64,000 nucleotides of DNA from Axinella damicornis. Lineage: Eukaryota > Porifera > Demospongiae > Axinellida > Axinellidae. The position numbers were made by a program, and so were the translations under genes. The stretch covers positions 9,892,993-9,956,992 of the forward strand of contig OZ007510.1 in the NCBI GenBank assembly GCA_963931865.1. Direction: 5' to 3'. The notes under the pieces were generated by a model. That model was not told the DNA's origin, made no database searches, and worked only from the letters and a program-made list of their open reading frames with translations. Positions 33,901 through 46,336 of the stretch are shown here, piece by piece; the stretch's first letter is position 1, and every line of letters starts with the position of its first letter.

Positions 33901-36900
33901 GTGGAGAAATTGGAGACAGCTAGCCAGGAGGGCAACTGCACTTGCCGCTAATCCAAATACAATCACAAGCAGACACACAGTCATTAACAGGAATCACAAC
34001 ATTGTTATTTGAAGTGAGGTGACGGCACAGGGACAATGGGATATGTGCGCCTGCATGCTAGCTGATAGCGAGACCCATCCATGTGACGCTTGATGTCCGG
34101 TGATAGTCAGAGTGGGTGGATACCTTGGAATCAGTCTGCTGTGTGGTTATCAGTGATCTCCAAGCATTTACCTCATGAGCTGGCAAGCAGCCAACTAAGG
34201 TTCAAGATCGCTGATTATTCGAATTGTCTGCCAGTGTAGCAGAACAGTATACATAGGGCCTGCGTCGCTGATTATTCGAATTGTCTGCCAGTGTAGCAGA
34301 ACAGTATACATAGGGCCTGCGTCCACAATAGATAGTTCCCTCCTGAGCTGGAGTAAGCAATCAGCTACATTGTGTCAACTGAGTAGGCAGACAGGACCAT
34401 GTTAACTAGTCCGTGTAGAAACAAGTACACCACTTATTGGGTTATCTTTTCCCTTAAACAATCAACTACCCTGGACTGGGCCCTTTTGCCCACCCTTTCT
34501 ACCTCTGTAAAATGCAAAGCAAGTTTAATTTGTAATACGCAGTCACAGATCTGCTGGGGACGGCCAAACAAATACACAAGAAACAAGATTCCTTCCATCA
34601 CTAATAGGTATTACCGTGGAACGTGAAGCAGACTTTCACAGATTTTGTATCAACTTTGTGTCAGTGCAGGCTGCAAGCCCTCTCAGCAGGGCAGGACTAA
34701 TGTTTCAGGTAGTAGAGTTATCAAGGCAACACTAACCTGCTATAACTACAGTGGTAGATAAGGTGAACATGGTCGTTTCCACCTGGGCGGTTGATCAACA
34801 CAGCTACAGCTGCTTGCCTCTAACCAAGCCATTCACTAATAACTCTGTCCTACTAACTCCCACCCGTGTTCCCTCGATCCTAAGCCCACCAACCAGCCTA
34901 ATTTGTAGTGCAATAAAAGAATTCAGTACTCACTGTGTACAGTGGAGTGCAAGCAGGCAGGTCGATTGCCAAGCCATTGCTCATGAATATGCTCTGTATT
35001 CATACCTCCTCTGTCTACACAAACAATGAAGAGTGTGTCAAGTGTATTCACCCACTGCCACAAACCCAATAAAATTATGCACTGTATACACAGAGTCTAG
35101 ACCGAGTGACCCAATAGAATTATGCAGATTATGCAGTGTATACACAGAGTCTAGAACGAGTGGATTTTCATGAGCCATTCTTGTTGAGGGGAGGTGTTAG
35201 ACTGGGTGGAACACTGGTCTAGAAGACATCCAATTAAATGTTAATTCACTGTCTGGAAAATTTTTAGACTACACCAAAATGTGACAATCCAATCATACAG
35301 CATGTGCTAAAGACAACAGATATGTAGTTGTTACACAAGATGATGGTAGCCATCCTAGCAGGGTAGCCATCCTAGCAGGGTAGCCATCCTAGCAGTACAA
35401 TAAACAGAGGGGAGGCCTGGTATATTGTCCTACTCCACCTCTCAAAACGAGAGGAAATGCCATTACCCCATCCATCCCTAAATTCTGCAATTTATGGATG
35501 GGGGATGGGTAATGGGATTTCAGGTCCAGAAGGTTGATCATGTAGGAAAGAATGAACTATGAACTATGACGTTGCTCCTTAGCAGTGGAAGCCTGGGAAC
35601 GAGAGGGTGTCGTACTCCAGGTTCCCCAGCACTTACAGTGCCCCACCAGGTGGTGGTATACCTCTCTTTGGGTGTAAACAGTGAGTGTATAAATGTACAC
35701 TCGGTCAAGGTTGGTAATCGAATAACTGCTTAATATACTAATTCTCAACCGCAAGTATTACTAGAATGCACTCTTGGTAAACAACACTAATCACTGCAGA
35801 GGCGTTATCGCTGAACTTTTGTTAAACAATACTAATCACTGCATAGGCAGTGCATCAAAACCAGATTAATCAACCTTGCCAACTGTGACAAATACCACAC
35901 CTGACACCAGTTCCATAGCAACCAACACACTCTTAACATTATTGGATTCACTGCACAAGGTGACAAATACCATTGGAGGGCAGAGGTGACTTAGCAACCA
36001 AGTTGGTTGGCTTCATGGCCCCCAATATATTTATGTCCACACAAATTGCCCATAAAAGATCACACACAGTATACTTGATTACCTCCTCCCCCAGTCTGTG
36101 TGTGCCATGGAGAGAAGCTTGACCTTGTTCCAAAGTGTGGTAAACTGCCATGCACTAACCTGGATTCACTAACTGCTGATGTATGTCACTGTTGTTCGCA
36201 CCACATCCCATGATGTTGGGCTAGAACATTAACGACACAGAAATTACAAGGAACTCCTCCAGATGTCCCCAATCACCAAACTGAATTTCCGTGCGTTCCA
36301 GACAGCAAAGTATGTAAATATAAAAGTTCCCGACATACACCACCTGTACCACCTGTACCACGGGCATGAGTTAGCCATTCCTAGCTAATAATTTCGTTAA
36401 CCTTCACATTGCTAGGCTGGATGGAATTTCATGTATGCGTGCGTGTGTGTGTAGAGTCCAGATGTGCCGCGAGACTATGTCGGTGAAACGGCTCTGGCAG
36501 CAGACATATCACATACCATTGCACCAATCTTCCTGGGCAAGGTAGGGAGGGCGAGTGTCGCCCACATGAGCAGGCACAGTTAAAATCACCTCATATATAA
36601 TACGCAAGTGTATTATGTGTGCATGTGTAGGTATTGTACATGTGTGCATGTGTGTGTACACACCTGCATGTGTGCACGTACGTATAGGTGCTTCGTGTGT
36701 ACTTGCGTGTGAGCCTGAGTGCACGTGTATTTGCAGGGGAGTTGGGGACTAACGCAAGGCTCCACTGCTCCATTAACGATTCACAGCCCTTTTGTACTGA
36801 CTCTCCCCCAGTGGTGAGTACACTATGAATATCCAGCGGGAACCTAATGTTTACAGAGCAGGGCAGGTTTGGTCTAAGCTCCATTGATCACAGACACTAC

Positions 36901-39900
36901 TGGACTCCCCTCGGACCAAAACCCACGGGGCGTTCTTGAAAACACATGACCAACGTAGAGAAGACACACGGACCTGGGCACACGAGCTCACTTTGGAACC
37001 ACAAAGAATGTCCAACACTTCTACATACCCCTTGCAGTAGTATGTTCACATTACTGGCAGCTTTTATTAACCATTGGGAGTGTGAATGCTTTGACAACCT
37101 GGTCAGAATTAAAGGTACTAGAGCAGAACCATAGCAGATATGTCTAGGCTATACCATCCTCACAATACAAACAGCCAGGCACCCAGTCTGGTGTACAAAT
37201 AGCCCAGAGGGGATTGTGTACATGTCCTGCCCCAAGGCTGTTCCCCATTAGGACAGTTTACAACCAGCACATCCCTTCTAGCTGGCTGTCTGGGTACACA
37301 TGCACTGAATGAAGGAATGAGGATGACCTACACATAAAGACATGCACACATTCCTTTAAGATCTGGCTCAACTTCCTGTCTGCACCAATCCCCAATCCCT
37401 TCCAAATTTCCTCCCAAATTTTGACCAGCCTTCCCTTCTGGGAAAGAGGCCATTGAGCTGGCCAGCACAGAGGCTATGAGCTGTGGTGGTTCCCAACAGT
37501 ACCCAGACATACATTTCCCAGTAGTGAGTGTGAAAAAGAGAGGAGGAGGGGGAATCAAAAAGTTGCACTGGTTGGGCTGCTTCTGAGGTCATATTCTAGT
37601 CACAGCATTGGAGTGAACATGTGGGCCAGTCTGCTTGTGGGGTCTTACATGTGTTGGTCATGGAAATCAATGGAGAGTGCACAGATCCTGCTTCAGGGCT
37701 GTTCCAGAAGGTGCGGCAATTGTCAGGTACGGTGGAGCGTGAACACAATGAGGCACACGTAACCTGGAAACATTGCACAATACAAACAACCACACTCGGC
37801 CAGGACACCACTGCTTCAGGATTGCCCCACGTCTCATTTCAGACATCAGGGAAACTGGCCCAGTTTAGACTACGATGGTGGGAACTCCAACGCGACTTGA
37901 ACCGCACACAATGGGGTCGTGGAGACCCTCCAGCCAGTTGTTCACAGGGGAATCACTGTATTGTCTAGCCATTGGACCTGTTGCTTCTGCACCATCTTGA
38001 TACAATGAATTGCACACATACGTTACATACACAAAATTCCCAGCTGTCCAGCTAATTAATGACTATATATGTAGGCAGTGCGAATCATACTGACACTGGG
38101 TGTTTATTGTGCCCAGACTGACTGTGTAAAGGGGAAGCGGCTAGACCGTTACTCTCTACTCGTGACTATGTGGTCATGCTACCTGCCCATGGCTTGGACA
38201 ATGCACACCTGTACAATACTGTCATACTCTGGAGTCTAGCCACTACAAACGCCACGCAGCACATGCACTACACCATAATTTATCAATGCGTCTGTTGTGG
38301 GTTGATCCGCCATGTAGGTGTGCTCTGGATCTGTCATTGGAGTGGGGTGTCAAAACTTGAGAATTATTAGATTATGATATACTGTGTCAAAAAGCCAATA
38401 ATGAGTATGGGGAAACCAACCTCTCGTGTGTGACTGACACAAGTATTGCCTAAAGCTCTCATCCAGTGCAAGCAAATCCAGAAATAGTGCAGAGAGAAGT
38501 TGGTTACACTATACAAGTACAATTAACTGAACCTGCCAGTGTTCTGGGATTATTTTATTCCCCCAACTAAAATTCCAACACCCTTGCAAAGCCATAATTA
38601 AGTTATAGTTACTAAAGGTATTACAACACTACATACAACCTGCTTGGAAGGGGACTCAGAGATAGCGAGACAAAATTGAGAGGGTATTAGGTAACCACAG
38701 TCATGGATATTGCTAACTGAGTGGGGTGGGTGGGGGTGGGCAGGGGCGCAGAAGGCGGCCCGGGGTTGTACATGCTGAACAGGTGCATACGTATTATTAC
38801 TGTCACTGTTCATCATTGTTTTAAGGTTAATGGTGCCACCACAAATGCTTCTCTATTACCATAATGCTTCCGTTTCCGGAAGGAGATAAGGACGACAGGT
38901 TGACTGATGGTGACATGTCCCGTAACAACAACAAGTATTTGCAGGAAGCAACACAAGATGAAGTAGCCTCGTTCCTGGGAACGAGGCTAAGGAAGAAGTG
39001 GTGATGAAGCAATTTTGCAATCTCAGATTGTTTTTATTTTCCCGAAAGAAGAACTACAAGATGTGGTACTAACCCACTCTCCCAAGGAATTCCATGACTT
39101 CACAGTTTCGTTTAGGAATAGGAAGGATGACCTACAGGAAGGATATGAGGGTGCCCTTCACTCTACCATTAGGGAAGAGTGTGGTAGGAACTGTCTATGG
39201 AAAATGCAAGCTGCATGTGTAATGCAAGCTGGACGTGTAAACATGAAGTTACGTGTGGGTGGGATGGGGGGGATTGACAAACGTAGACTTGTATAAGCAT
39301 CACCCAGTGTAATATAAGGAAATGCTGGTATGGTGAAACGACCCTTGGCAGCTTCACAATGATGATCGTTTGTGATTAACTGTATGCCTAAGGTGGTGTG
39401 TGATCTTGGAAACTTATAGTACTTATGCCAGCATTGATCACCAGCCAGAACCAACAATTACATAAACATCAGTACACAGGAAGACCTTCAGTACACACAG
39501 TGTTGTCTAGACAAACTAGTAACCTAAGAGTTGCTAATCCAATCGGAGGCCCTAAAGTACATTCCTAGACACTTGAACCGCAGTTCAAGTGTACAATACT
39601 GCGCAACCGATCACGCACATGTCAATCAGATTAGCTGGCTGGAAGGGGTGGGTTACGTAAGGGTATATTATGCTCAAGTGACCTGTCATTACCTAGGCAA
39701 CAGCCCAAGTCAAGATGAAGTATATACAAGGGGCAGGCTAGACAAAACCAAAGGTACACCCCCAGAAACATGACCTACAGGTGCCCAACGCTGATACGCC
39801 AGGTGCCTGGGAAAGCTGGTGGGATGTGTGCTTGCAGTACTGTGCAGCATGGCTATCTGCCAGACTCATCAGGTTGTTCAGACACTACATGATGGAGGTT

Positions 39901-42900
39901 GTCTGCAGGGGCAGCAAGAAGAACTTTTGCTTCCATCAGGAAAGACAAGCTGCACAGCTGAAGGCAAAGGCAAAGGTGCATTGCACCTCTGCAGAGCTAG
40001 AGGCTGCAAAGCAGGTGACCAATTTTTGAGGTCTGAGATAGGTTCTGCTGGCTAACCTAAGTCCATTCAGTTCAACAAACCAGTGAACAATACAAGTGAA
40101 GTGAAACAGCATAACACAAGGTGACGACATCAGTGAACTCAGTGTAAAATGGGCCTGAGGGACCAATGCTCATGGTCTGTTAAGGTTAATGGAATATGGC
40201 CCTTCATTGTAAACTGGTAAGGACATGCTGAATTCAAACCGCAAGTGACAGCTCTAGTGCTGTAAACAGGGGAATCTTTAGTCTACAGGAATGCATTTTT
40301 CTGTAATCATATTTTCAAGAGGTGGAGTCCCATTCTGAGCTCAGTAAGCCAGGATGATGCCTGCATACAGGAGATGCCCACACTATGCACTCATGAGGCA
40401 GACATCCAAATAATAGTTTGTCATGCACATCTATAATCTTTGCAGAGAGCTCCGACTCTACATAGAGCTATTAGTGAACATTCCATAGGCTGGTTGAATT
40501 TCAAGCGTGCAGAGTAGCGGTTGTTGGCAGAAACTGAACGTTCGGAATGCTACCACTGCAGGAAGCAAAGTATTGTTGCTGCACTCCTTGTGGGGAATCC
40601 GTGCAATGTAAATAACGTTAGACCTATGGTGCTAAACCATTTTGACTACAGGATCATGGTGCCGTGCAGCGAGACTTTGATACGATAATTGTCTGCTGCA
40701 GGTGTGGAGTTAGGGTTCGTACTTGATGACTTGATGTCACATTGCATCTATGAACAGGCTGGTGGATGCAATCAGAGTCTGCTGAAGTATGCAATGGGCG
40801 TGGTCAATATAAATGGCCGCAATTCGTAACCTTGCAAGTTAAGCCATAACTCAGCTCTACCCAGCCGGTACCCATAGCACTATAACAAATCTACGCTGAC
40901 ACTTACACAGCTATTATAGTGCAGATCTTAACTGTGGCTTTATCTATTGCGGTACTTAATTATTATTATGGACGAAGGTCTCTTGGAAAGTGGCCATCAA
41001 AATTCCCTTCTTGTGTGTGCGTGTGTTGAAGTACCTAAATGGGTTTGAAAATTCCTGAAAGGTGTCAGCCAAAGCATCCAAGCTGATTGGATAATTGGAG
41101 CTCCGTTTGGGGCCATCAGGGTTAACAGTTTATCAACTCTCAACCGGGAGGTATTAATCACTGACACCGGAGACGGCTACAGAATTGCATTTGATGCGGT
41201 GATTGTTGACTTTACCAGCGGAGATTGCCAAAGAGTCAACGATGCTAGCAGCTGTGAGTACATAAACTCTGTGGAATTACAGCAATTTTCAACCTGCAGC
41301 AATTTGTCTGAAGGAATGGAATGATTATTCCGTTGAGTTCCCATTAGTGGTACTTTTACTCTCCAGTGATTCACTAACTGACTATTGGCTATACTTGTAT
41401 GAGTTAATCTGGTCGGTACGTAGGTGCACCAAATACTACATGCAGCACAGCTGTGTCAGGTATGCACTCCCCACATGCATTAAAGAAACACTGTCACTCG
41501 ATAGACTGCCAAACATCCAATTTGCGACTCTCACTCTACCACACGCAGTCTTTGGGAGCGCTTCGGTCTGTGATGCTGCTGTTAATGGCTGGCTATTAGA
41601 TTCCTGAACATCAACCTAAATACTTCACAACAATATAAACTCACTTAGTGTCCCTAATGGAATAAAATGCTGTGGGTATAGCATTTCAAGTACGAGACAA
41701 TTGTCCCACAGCAAAGCAAGTAAATCTAATTTAGCACAACACATTGGCTGCTGTGAATGCCAACAATGCTGAGGGGGGTAGTTTTAATTACGCAAACGTT
41801 ATAATGTCAAAATGAAAGATTTGAACCTCGACACAGATGGGATGTACAGAGACCAGTGGCTTCTCAGAGCACTTAGATACTAATCAGAGCATTGATTAGC
41901 TTTAATTCCATTATGGGTAGAGTGTGTGTACTTGTTAAAACAAAGCATACACTCTGGTTACAAATGGCTTGGTAACCACATGGCCCGCTTCTGACCGCAA
42001 AGTGATGCTACTCACGCATAGCATCTCGGGAGGCAATGCAAGATAGTCAACCGGATCCTACACACAGGATCCTACACACAAGACACGTGGGGTATTGTAA
42101 TAAAAACTGATACACAGTACTACGGATCATAGTGGCAATCTTCCAGAATGCTTTTTCAAAGTTCACACTGATATTTGAACCCCCCACACACGAAACTAGA
42201 TAGCCAATAGTCTTCCTGCTAGTCGATCGATATTCATTCAGGATGACTTTGTAGCCAGAGGCACTGTTCGTACGTACGTGCACACTACATACTATCCCAT
42301 AGTAGAATACTTTAGCTACAAAGCCCCAACACAATTCCTTCTCCTATTGTGTCAACCCTTGTATACATTCAGGATAGAGCCAAGAGGGTGACACCCTTTT
42401 TGTGAAGGGTTTGTGCATTCATAGGACCTCCCTTTGGTGCAAATTCAATCTTGTCCCATAGCTACGCCAGCCGAGACCAAATGCCTGGCATAGCCTTTGC
42501 CGCAAACAAACTGCATTGCTCTGGTACATCAGTGCAGTGTGTTGCCGGAACACATGACACTTAGTAGCAGAACTCGCTCACATTCAGCAACACACTCTAC
42601 ACGCACCAACACACACTCTACACGTACTCTACAGGCACGTATCCAAGGCAACAACACTCGCTCTAATAGGCATGAAAAGGCTGAGCATTTAAACAACCAA
42701 GCGAATGCATTAGGCCAAAACACAAATGGATACATACACAGCTCGACAACAGTTACAAGTGCTCACGGGCCACAGCCATAGTGGAACAAGTGCTGAAGGC
42801 ATTAATAATCATATACAATGGGCTCATTGCATCCAAACACCTCTACACAATGGCATTTGGCACGACATAGTTTAGCTACATGCTCAAGACATAGAAGAAA

Positions 42901-45656
42901 AAACTGCCAGTGGGCAATGCCTTGGTTCCTTCAAAGCTACCGCAGTCCCCCCACCCTCACCAAAGACTAGCCAACTACTATCACATGCATAAACATGCAG
43001 CAAAGGTAAATGGATCACGGATCCCTTTCAAGAAGTCACATAACACACGTATATTACTAGCTTGGCATCACGGAAAGGTTGTGTGTAAGTGCTTGAACTT
43101 TGTTTGTGGGTGAGTGGTTACGTGCAAGTGCATCAACTTGTATATTTTTGTTGTTTTGTGGGTGAGCATGTGTGTGCAGGTGTGTATTGTATATCTGTGC
43201 GTGTTTTTGTGTGCATACATGTGCGTGCACTTGTGCGGTATGAAGGTCAATTTATTCCAATGCCTAAGAACATGTCCAACAATGAGCACGATTGATCAAT
43301 TCCCACTTCCACAAGCATCTAGTTACACAAAGCACCCCAGCTACACACAGCACCCAAGTTACACAACTGCAATGCATAGTCATTTCAGACAGTTAATCTC
43401 AGACAACAAAAGACCACCAGACATTAATTTTATAGAGAAACAGTGGATGGTGTGATGCATGTGATCCCAGTAGCTTCCTCTGAGTGCCCAGCACTCTCAG
43501 AAGCCCACCAGCAACCGCCCCCTCCTTACCCTTTTACCCTGGGGCAAAATCTCCTTCAGCCTGAACAATAATTATAGTTATTGAAATGGCTTCCCTTAAG
43601 CTCTCCATCACAAAGCAGCAGCCCAACGCAAAGGAGGGATTTGTGTTGTCTAATTATGGCATAGTTCAACTACTTTGCCAAAGGCCTATAGCCAAAACTC
43701 GAGCGTCCACATGGCTACTCAAATCACCCATCACTGTTTCTGTTGTTGTATAAACATTCGCATAGGCCACTTGGGTCCTGTGCTGTCCTCAGAGGTACAT
43801 GTACTGCGAGCCCTAGTTCAGTCCAAATGACTACACAAGTGTAAGGACTACCTGGAGCTACAACTAGTCAGCACCAACATTGATCTGTTGTCTCAAGAGT
43901 CAAGAGGGGAGGGCTAGCGAGACTAATTTTACAAGACGCCCACTATTATCATGCTACATATCAAGGTGGGAGATGTTGGAGCTCTACTATCTGTCTTTAC
44001 CAGTTGCACTATATTGTGCGACACTTCTTGTTTTTATGTTACCCTGTAAGAGCTTGTAATACTTAAATTGCCATTCCTTGTAGAGCAGTTGTCAGCCAAA
44101 CATTGGACAGCTCTGCTCACTAAAGCTGCATTTTATATCAATTAGCCTAGTGGCATGTCCACTGGTGCATGACCGGGGCTATAAACTCACATCATACGGC
44201 TAGCACGGAACCTTAGTGAGCCCAAGATGTTCATGCAACATATACATGCACCACCAGGTCTCCTTGGGGTGCTGACCATTGCACATACACTATGTTGATA
44301 TCATTAACTACCATTTTGCTGCATACAGCAGTGCTCAACTCACCTTGCTTGGTGTCTGTTTTTCTTCACAGTATGCAGCACGGCTTGTGTGTTCGTCACA
44401 CCCCCATCCGTCAAGATGAAAACCTGGCACGGTAGCCCACTGCAGCGACTGCTCTTGAATATCCACCGTAGTGGTGCCAGCAGCTCAGTACCTCCGAGAC
44501 ATGCATGGAGCTGGTTTGCAAATGTCATGGCTCTCTCTACTGTGTGCTTGGAGTATTCAGTGCTTGAATGGAACAGTTGGCGAAATGTTGACCCGAAAGC
44601 AATGACATTGAAGTAGCTGCCGTCGGGGAGACTCTTGACGCACGTAATGAGCGTGTCTGCTGCAGCCTGGATGTTTGTCCCACTCATGCTTCCACTGCAG
44701 TCGATAACAAATACAAACTCAGATGGATGGAGGGATTGACGCTGAAACTGGGTGGGTAACTGTTCTCTCGAAAACGAGTTGCTCAGCATCATGATCCCAT
44801 CCCATTCTGACATAGATGTGTGTGCATGTCCAGCGGAGGTGCTGCCATGGGATGCAGGCATCCTTGACACAAAACTGCAGCAGGAACCAGCAGAAACGCC
44901 ATCAGCTAACTGCACTACAAACCTGGAGGAGTATGGTGACAATTGGAGATTTGTCTCTCGGGTGTGGGTGTATGTTGCCTCGTACGAAACCTGGACAATG
45001 TTCCTGTCACTGCCAAGGTTCTCCCACCTGAACTTCTGTATGCCACTACCATTGACACAGACATGGGATGTCGTATTCAAAGGTGATACATCTTGCACCG
45101 TGAGTGGGGATGCAAGGTTGAGATTGTAAGAGAGTTGCTGGGTGGGTAGCTTGTTGTGCACACAATACTGCAGCTTGCTGTCGGTGCTGGTGGAGGTGAA
45201 CTTCACAAGAAACTCAAAGTGAGCTCTCAACTCACTACCCCCTCGTAGTTTGCCTAGGTGAAGTAGCACGTCTTCGCAGGAGTGGGTACCACAGTAGGAC
45301 GTGACCAGATCCTTGTACCTCTTCTTGAGCGCAGCATACTTGGGTAGGGTCCGCTTGCAGAAAGAATACTCCACAGGGTCGAGCTTCGTCAATCCAAAAG
45401 CATGTGTGTCGGTCTTCTCCCCGTCCAGTACCTTAATCTGGCACTCTGTGAGACGGACGTGCTGTCTGGTAGCATCACGATGCGCTATCATCGAGGGTAC
45501 ATAGAGAACAACGTCGGTATAGTCTCTGTCTAGCAGATAGGTGCTTGTAGCCTTCCCTCGCCCTACCTGCCCTACTACTTGTACGTTCACATCACATTTC
45601 TGGGCAACGAGAGGCTCACTGCTGCTGATCGAATGTAGCAATAAGCAGGAGAACAT
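30937..45656 (-). CDS. VWA5B1/VWA5B2-like protein with VIT-like and von Willebrand factor A domains (3 coding exons)
   Basis: Coding exons: 45656-44344, 33201-33087, 32679-30937; in phase, 3171 nt, 1056 aa (human VWA5B1 and B2 are about 1,200). The N-terminal 250 residues look like a divergent VIT region (KCDVNVQVVGQ, YLLDRDYTDVVLYVPS). The VWA domain follows from about residue 310: FVFVIDCSGSMSG carries the DxSxS MIDAS motif, GGTEL the MIDAS threonine, and ILTDGG the aspartate. The 115-bp exon continues it (CHTFGIGSEVCVELVTGIA). The last exon is largely disordered and Ser-rich, with a C-terminus (AHFWTTALAVACMDEYF, EWELVAYKGERWLQQ) matching the VWA5B ending, which distinguishes it from VWA5A and PARP4. 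The frame stays open upstream of 45656, but MFSCLLLHS fits the usual N-terminus of the family. Molecular function of the family is poorly known. The first intron is 11.1 kb. Confidence 0.86.
34204..34320. repeat. 57-bp direct duplication
   Basis: TCGCTGATTATTCGAATTGT and the following bases up to AGGGCCTGCG occur twice in immediate succession, essentially identical. Confidence 0.95.
35346..35396. repeat. 16-17-bp tandem repeat, 3 copies
   Basis: GTAGCCATCCTAGCAGG repeated. Confidence 0.9.
35455..35520. repeat. 66-bp foldback
   Basis: AAATGCCATTACCCC with CATCCATCCCTAAATT on the left pairs with AATTTATGGATGGGGGATGG and GTAATGGGATTT on the right; a small loop (CTGC) remains. Confidence 0.8.
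38964..38989. mobile_element. Minimal TAGCCTCG foldback, 26 bp
   Basis: TAGCCTCGTTCC directly joined to TGGGAACGAGGCTA, i.e. two terminal repeats and nothing between. Flanks AAGATGAAG and AGGAAGAAG match at 7 of 9. Confidence 0.75.
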
Positions 45657-46336
45657 GTCTTCACTGTGACTGTGGTAAAACGATGAACGTTCAGCTCTCG
45701 ATCTTCTGGTTCAGGACCAATTGACCAACTCTAGGCTATGATGGGTTTTAATACTGCCATAATTTCACAATGCTTTGTTGATTGAGCCAGACAATACAAT
45801 GAATATCGAATAACCGGCGTCTGCGGTCGCAGAGATCAAAGGAAGTTGTCTGAGTCAACTATCTTGTCTGCAACGTATGTGGCTTCATCACGTTGGCTCT
45901 CGAACGCATCCACAGTGTTGAGTAACAGATCTATAACAGTACGCGTGCGTCCTTTTCTAACACTATTAAAGGTAACAAGGAGGTAGAAATTCTGCTTGCT
46001 AGCTAGCGCTATAGCGGCTGTCGTACTTCTATGATCTGACACATAAATTGACAGTGTAATAACGTTACTAGGAGTAACCCCCTTGCTATTTACTTTCTGA
46101 GCATGCGCAGTGAGCCATTCAAACACATGCCAGTGGGTGTCAATTCTGAAAGTGTACTAGTAGCTAACTCGTCGACTGTTTCCCCACTCTATTTGAAATT
46201 GTGTGCGAATAAACGCTCGTCGAAAGGCGCCGAAAGGTTTCGAGAAGACAGCCGAGAGACTTTAGAAAGAAAACGAACGAACTGATTGTCACGACTCAAG
46301 AACTCGAACTGAAACGTTGTCGATAAGCGATTCAAA
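45657..46336. promoter_or_regulatory. Head-to-head intergenic region VWA5B-like / ALYREF-like
   Basis: 680 bp separate the divergent start codons. The stretch directly before ALYREF is comparatively CpG-rich (around 46200-46300). No TATA box is obvious. It also contains an unexplained minus-strand ORF at 45836-46126, listed separately. Confidence 0.5.
45836..46126 (-). CDS. Unrecognised 96-codon ORF in a divergent promoter region
   Basis: An uninterrupted frame starts MFEWLTAHAQKVNSK and ends DKIVDSDNFL. The composition looks like a normal soluble protein, with no low-complexity bias, and includes a stretch KQNFYLLVTFNSVRKGRTR. I recognise no family. It could be a small single-exon gene, an alternative 5' exon of the VWA5B-like gene (same strand, 180 bp upstream of its start), or chance. 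No polyadenylation signal or splice evidence was found. Confidence 0.25.
   Translation of the reverse strand: MFEWLTAHAQKVNSKGVTPSNVITLSIYVSDHRSTTAAIALASKQNFYLLVTFNSVRKGRTRTVIDLLLNTVDAFESQRDEATYVADKIVDSDNFL

Larger units (their letters stand above)
33202..44343. other. 11.1-kb intron of the VWA5B-like gene
   Basis: The flanking exons join in phase inside the VWA domain exactly where homologues are continuous, so no exon is missing. No nested gene could be supported. It contains repeats listed separately (34204-34320, 35346-35396, 35455-35520, 38964-38989) and CA/GT-rich runs at about 36600-36700 and 43100-43230. Confidence 0.7.

Noticed and set aside
39015..40029. Open frames of 80-93 codons in the large VWA5B intron
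   Set aside because: No recognisable motif, no consistent splice sites, and overlapping frames of similar length on both strands; chance is enough.
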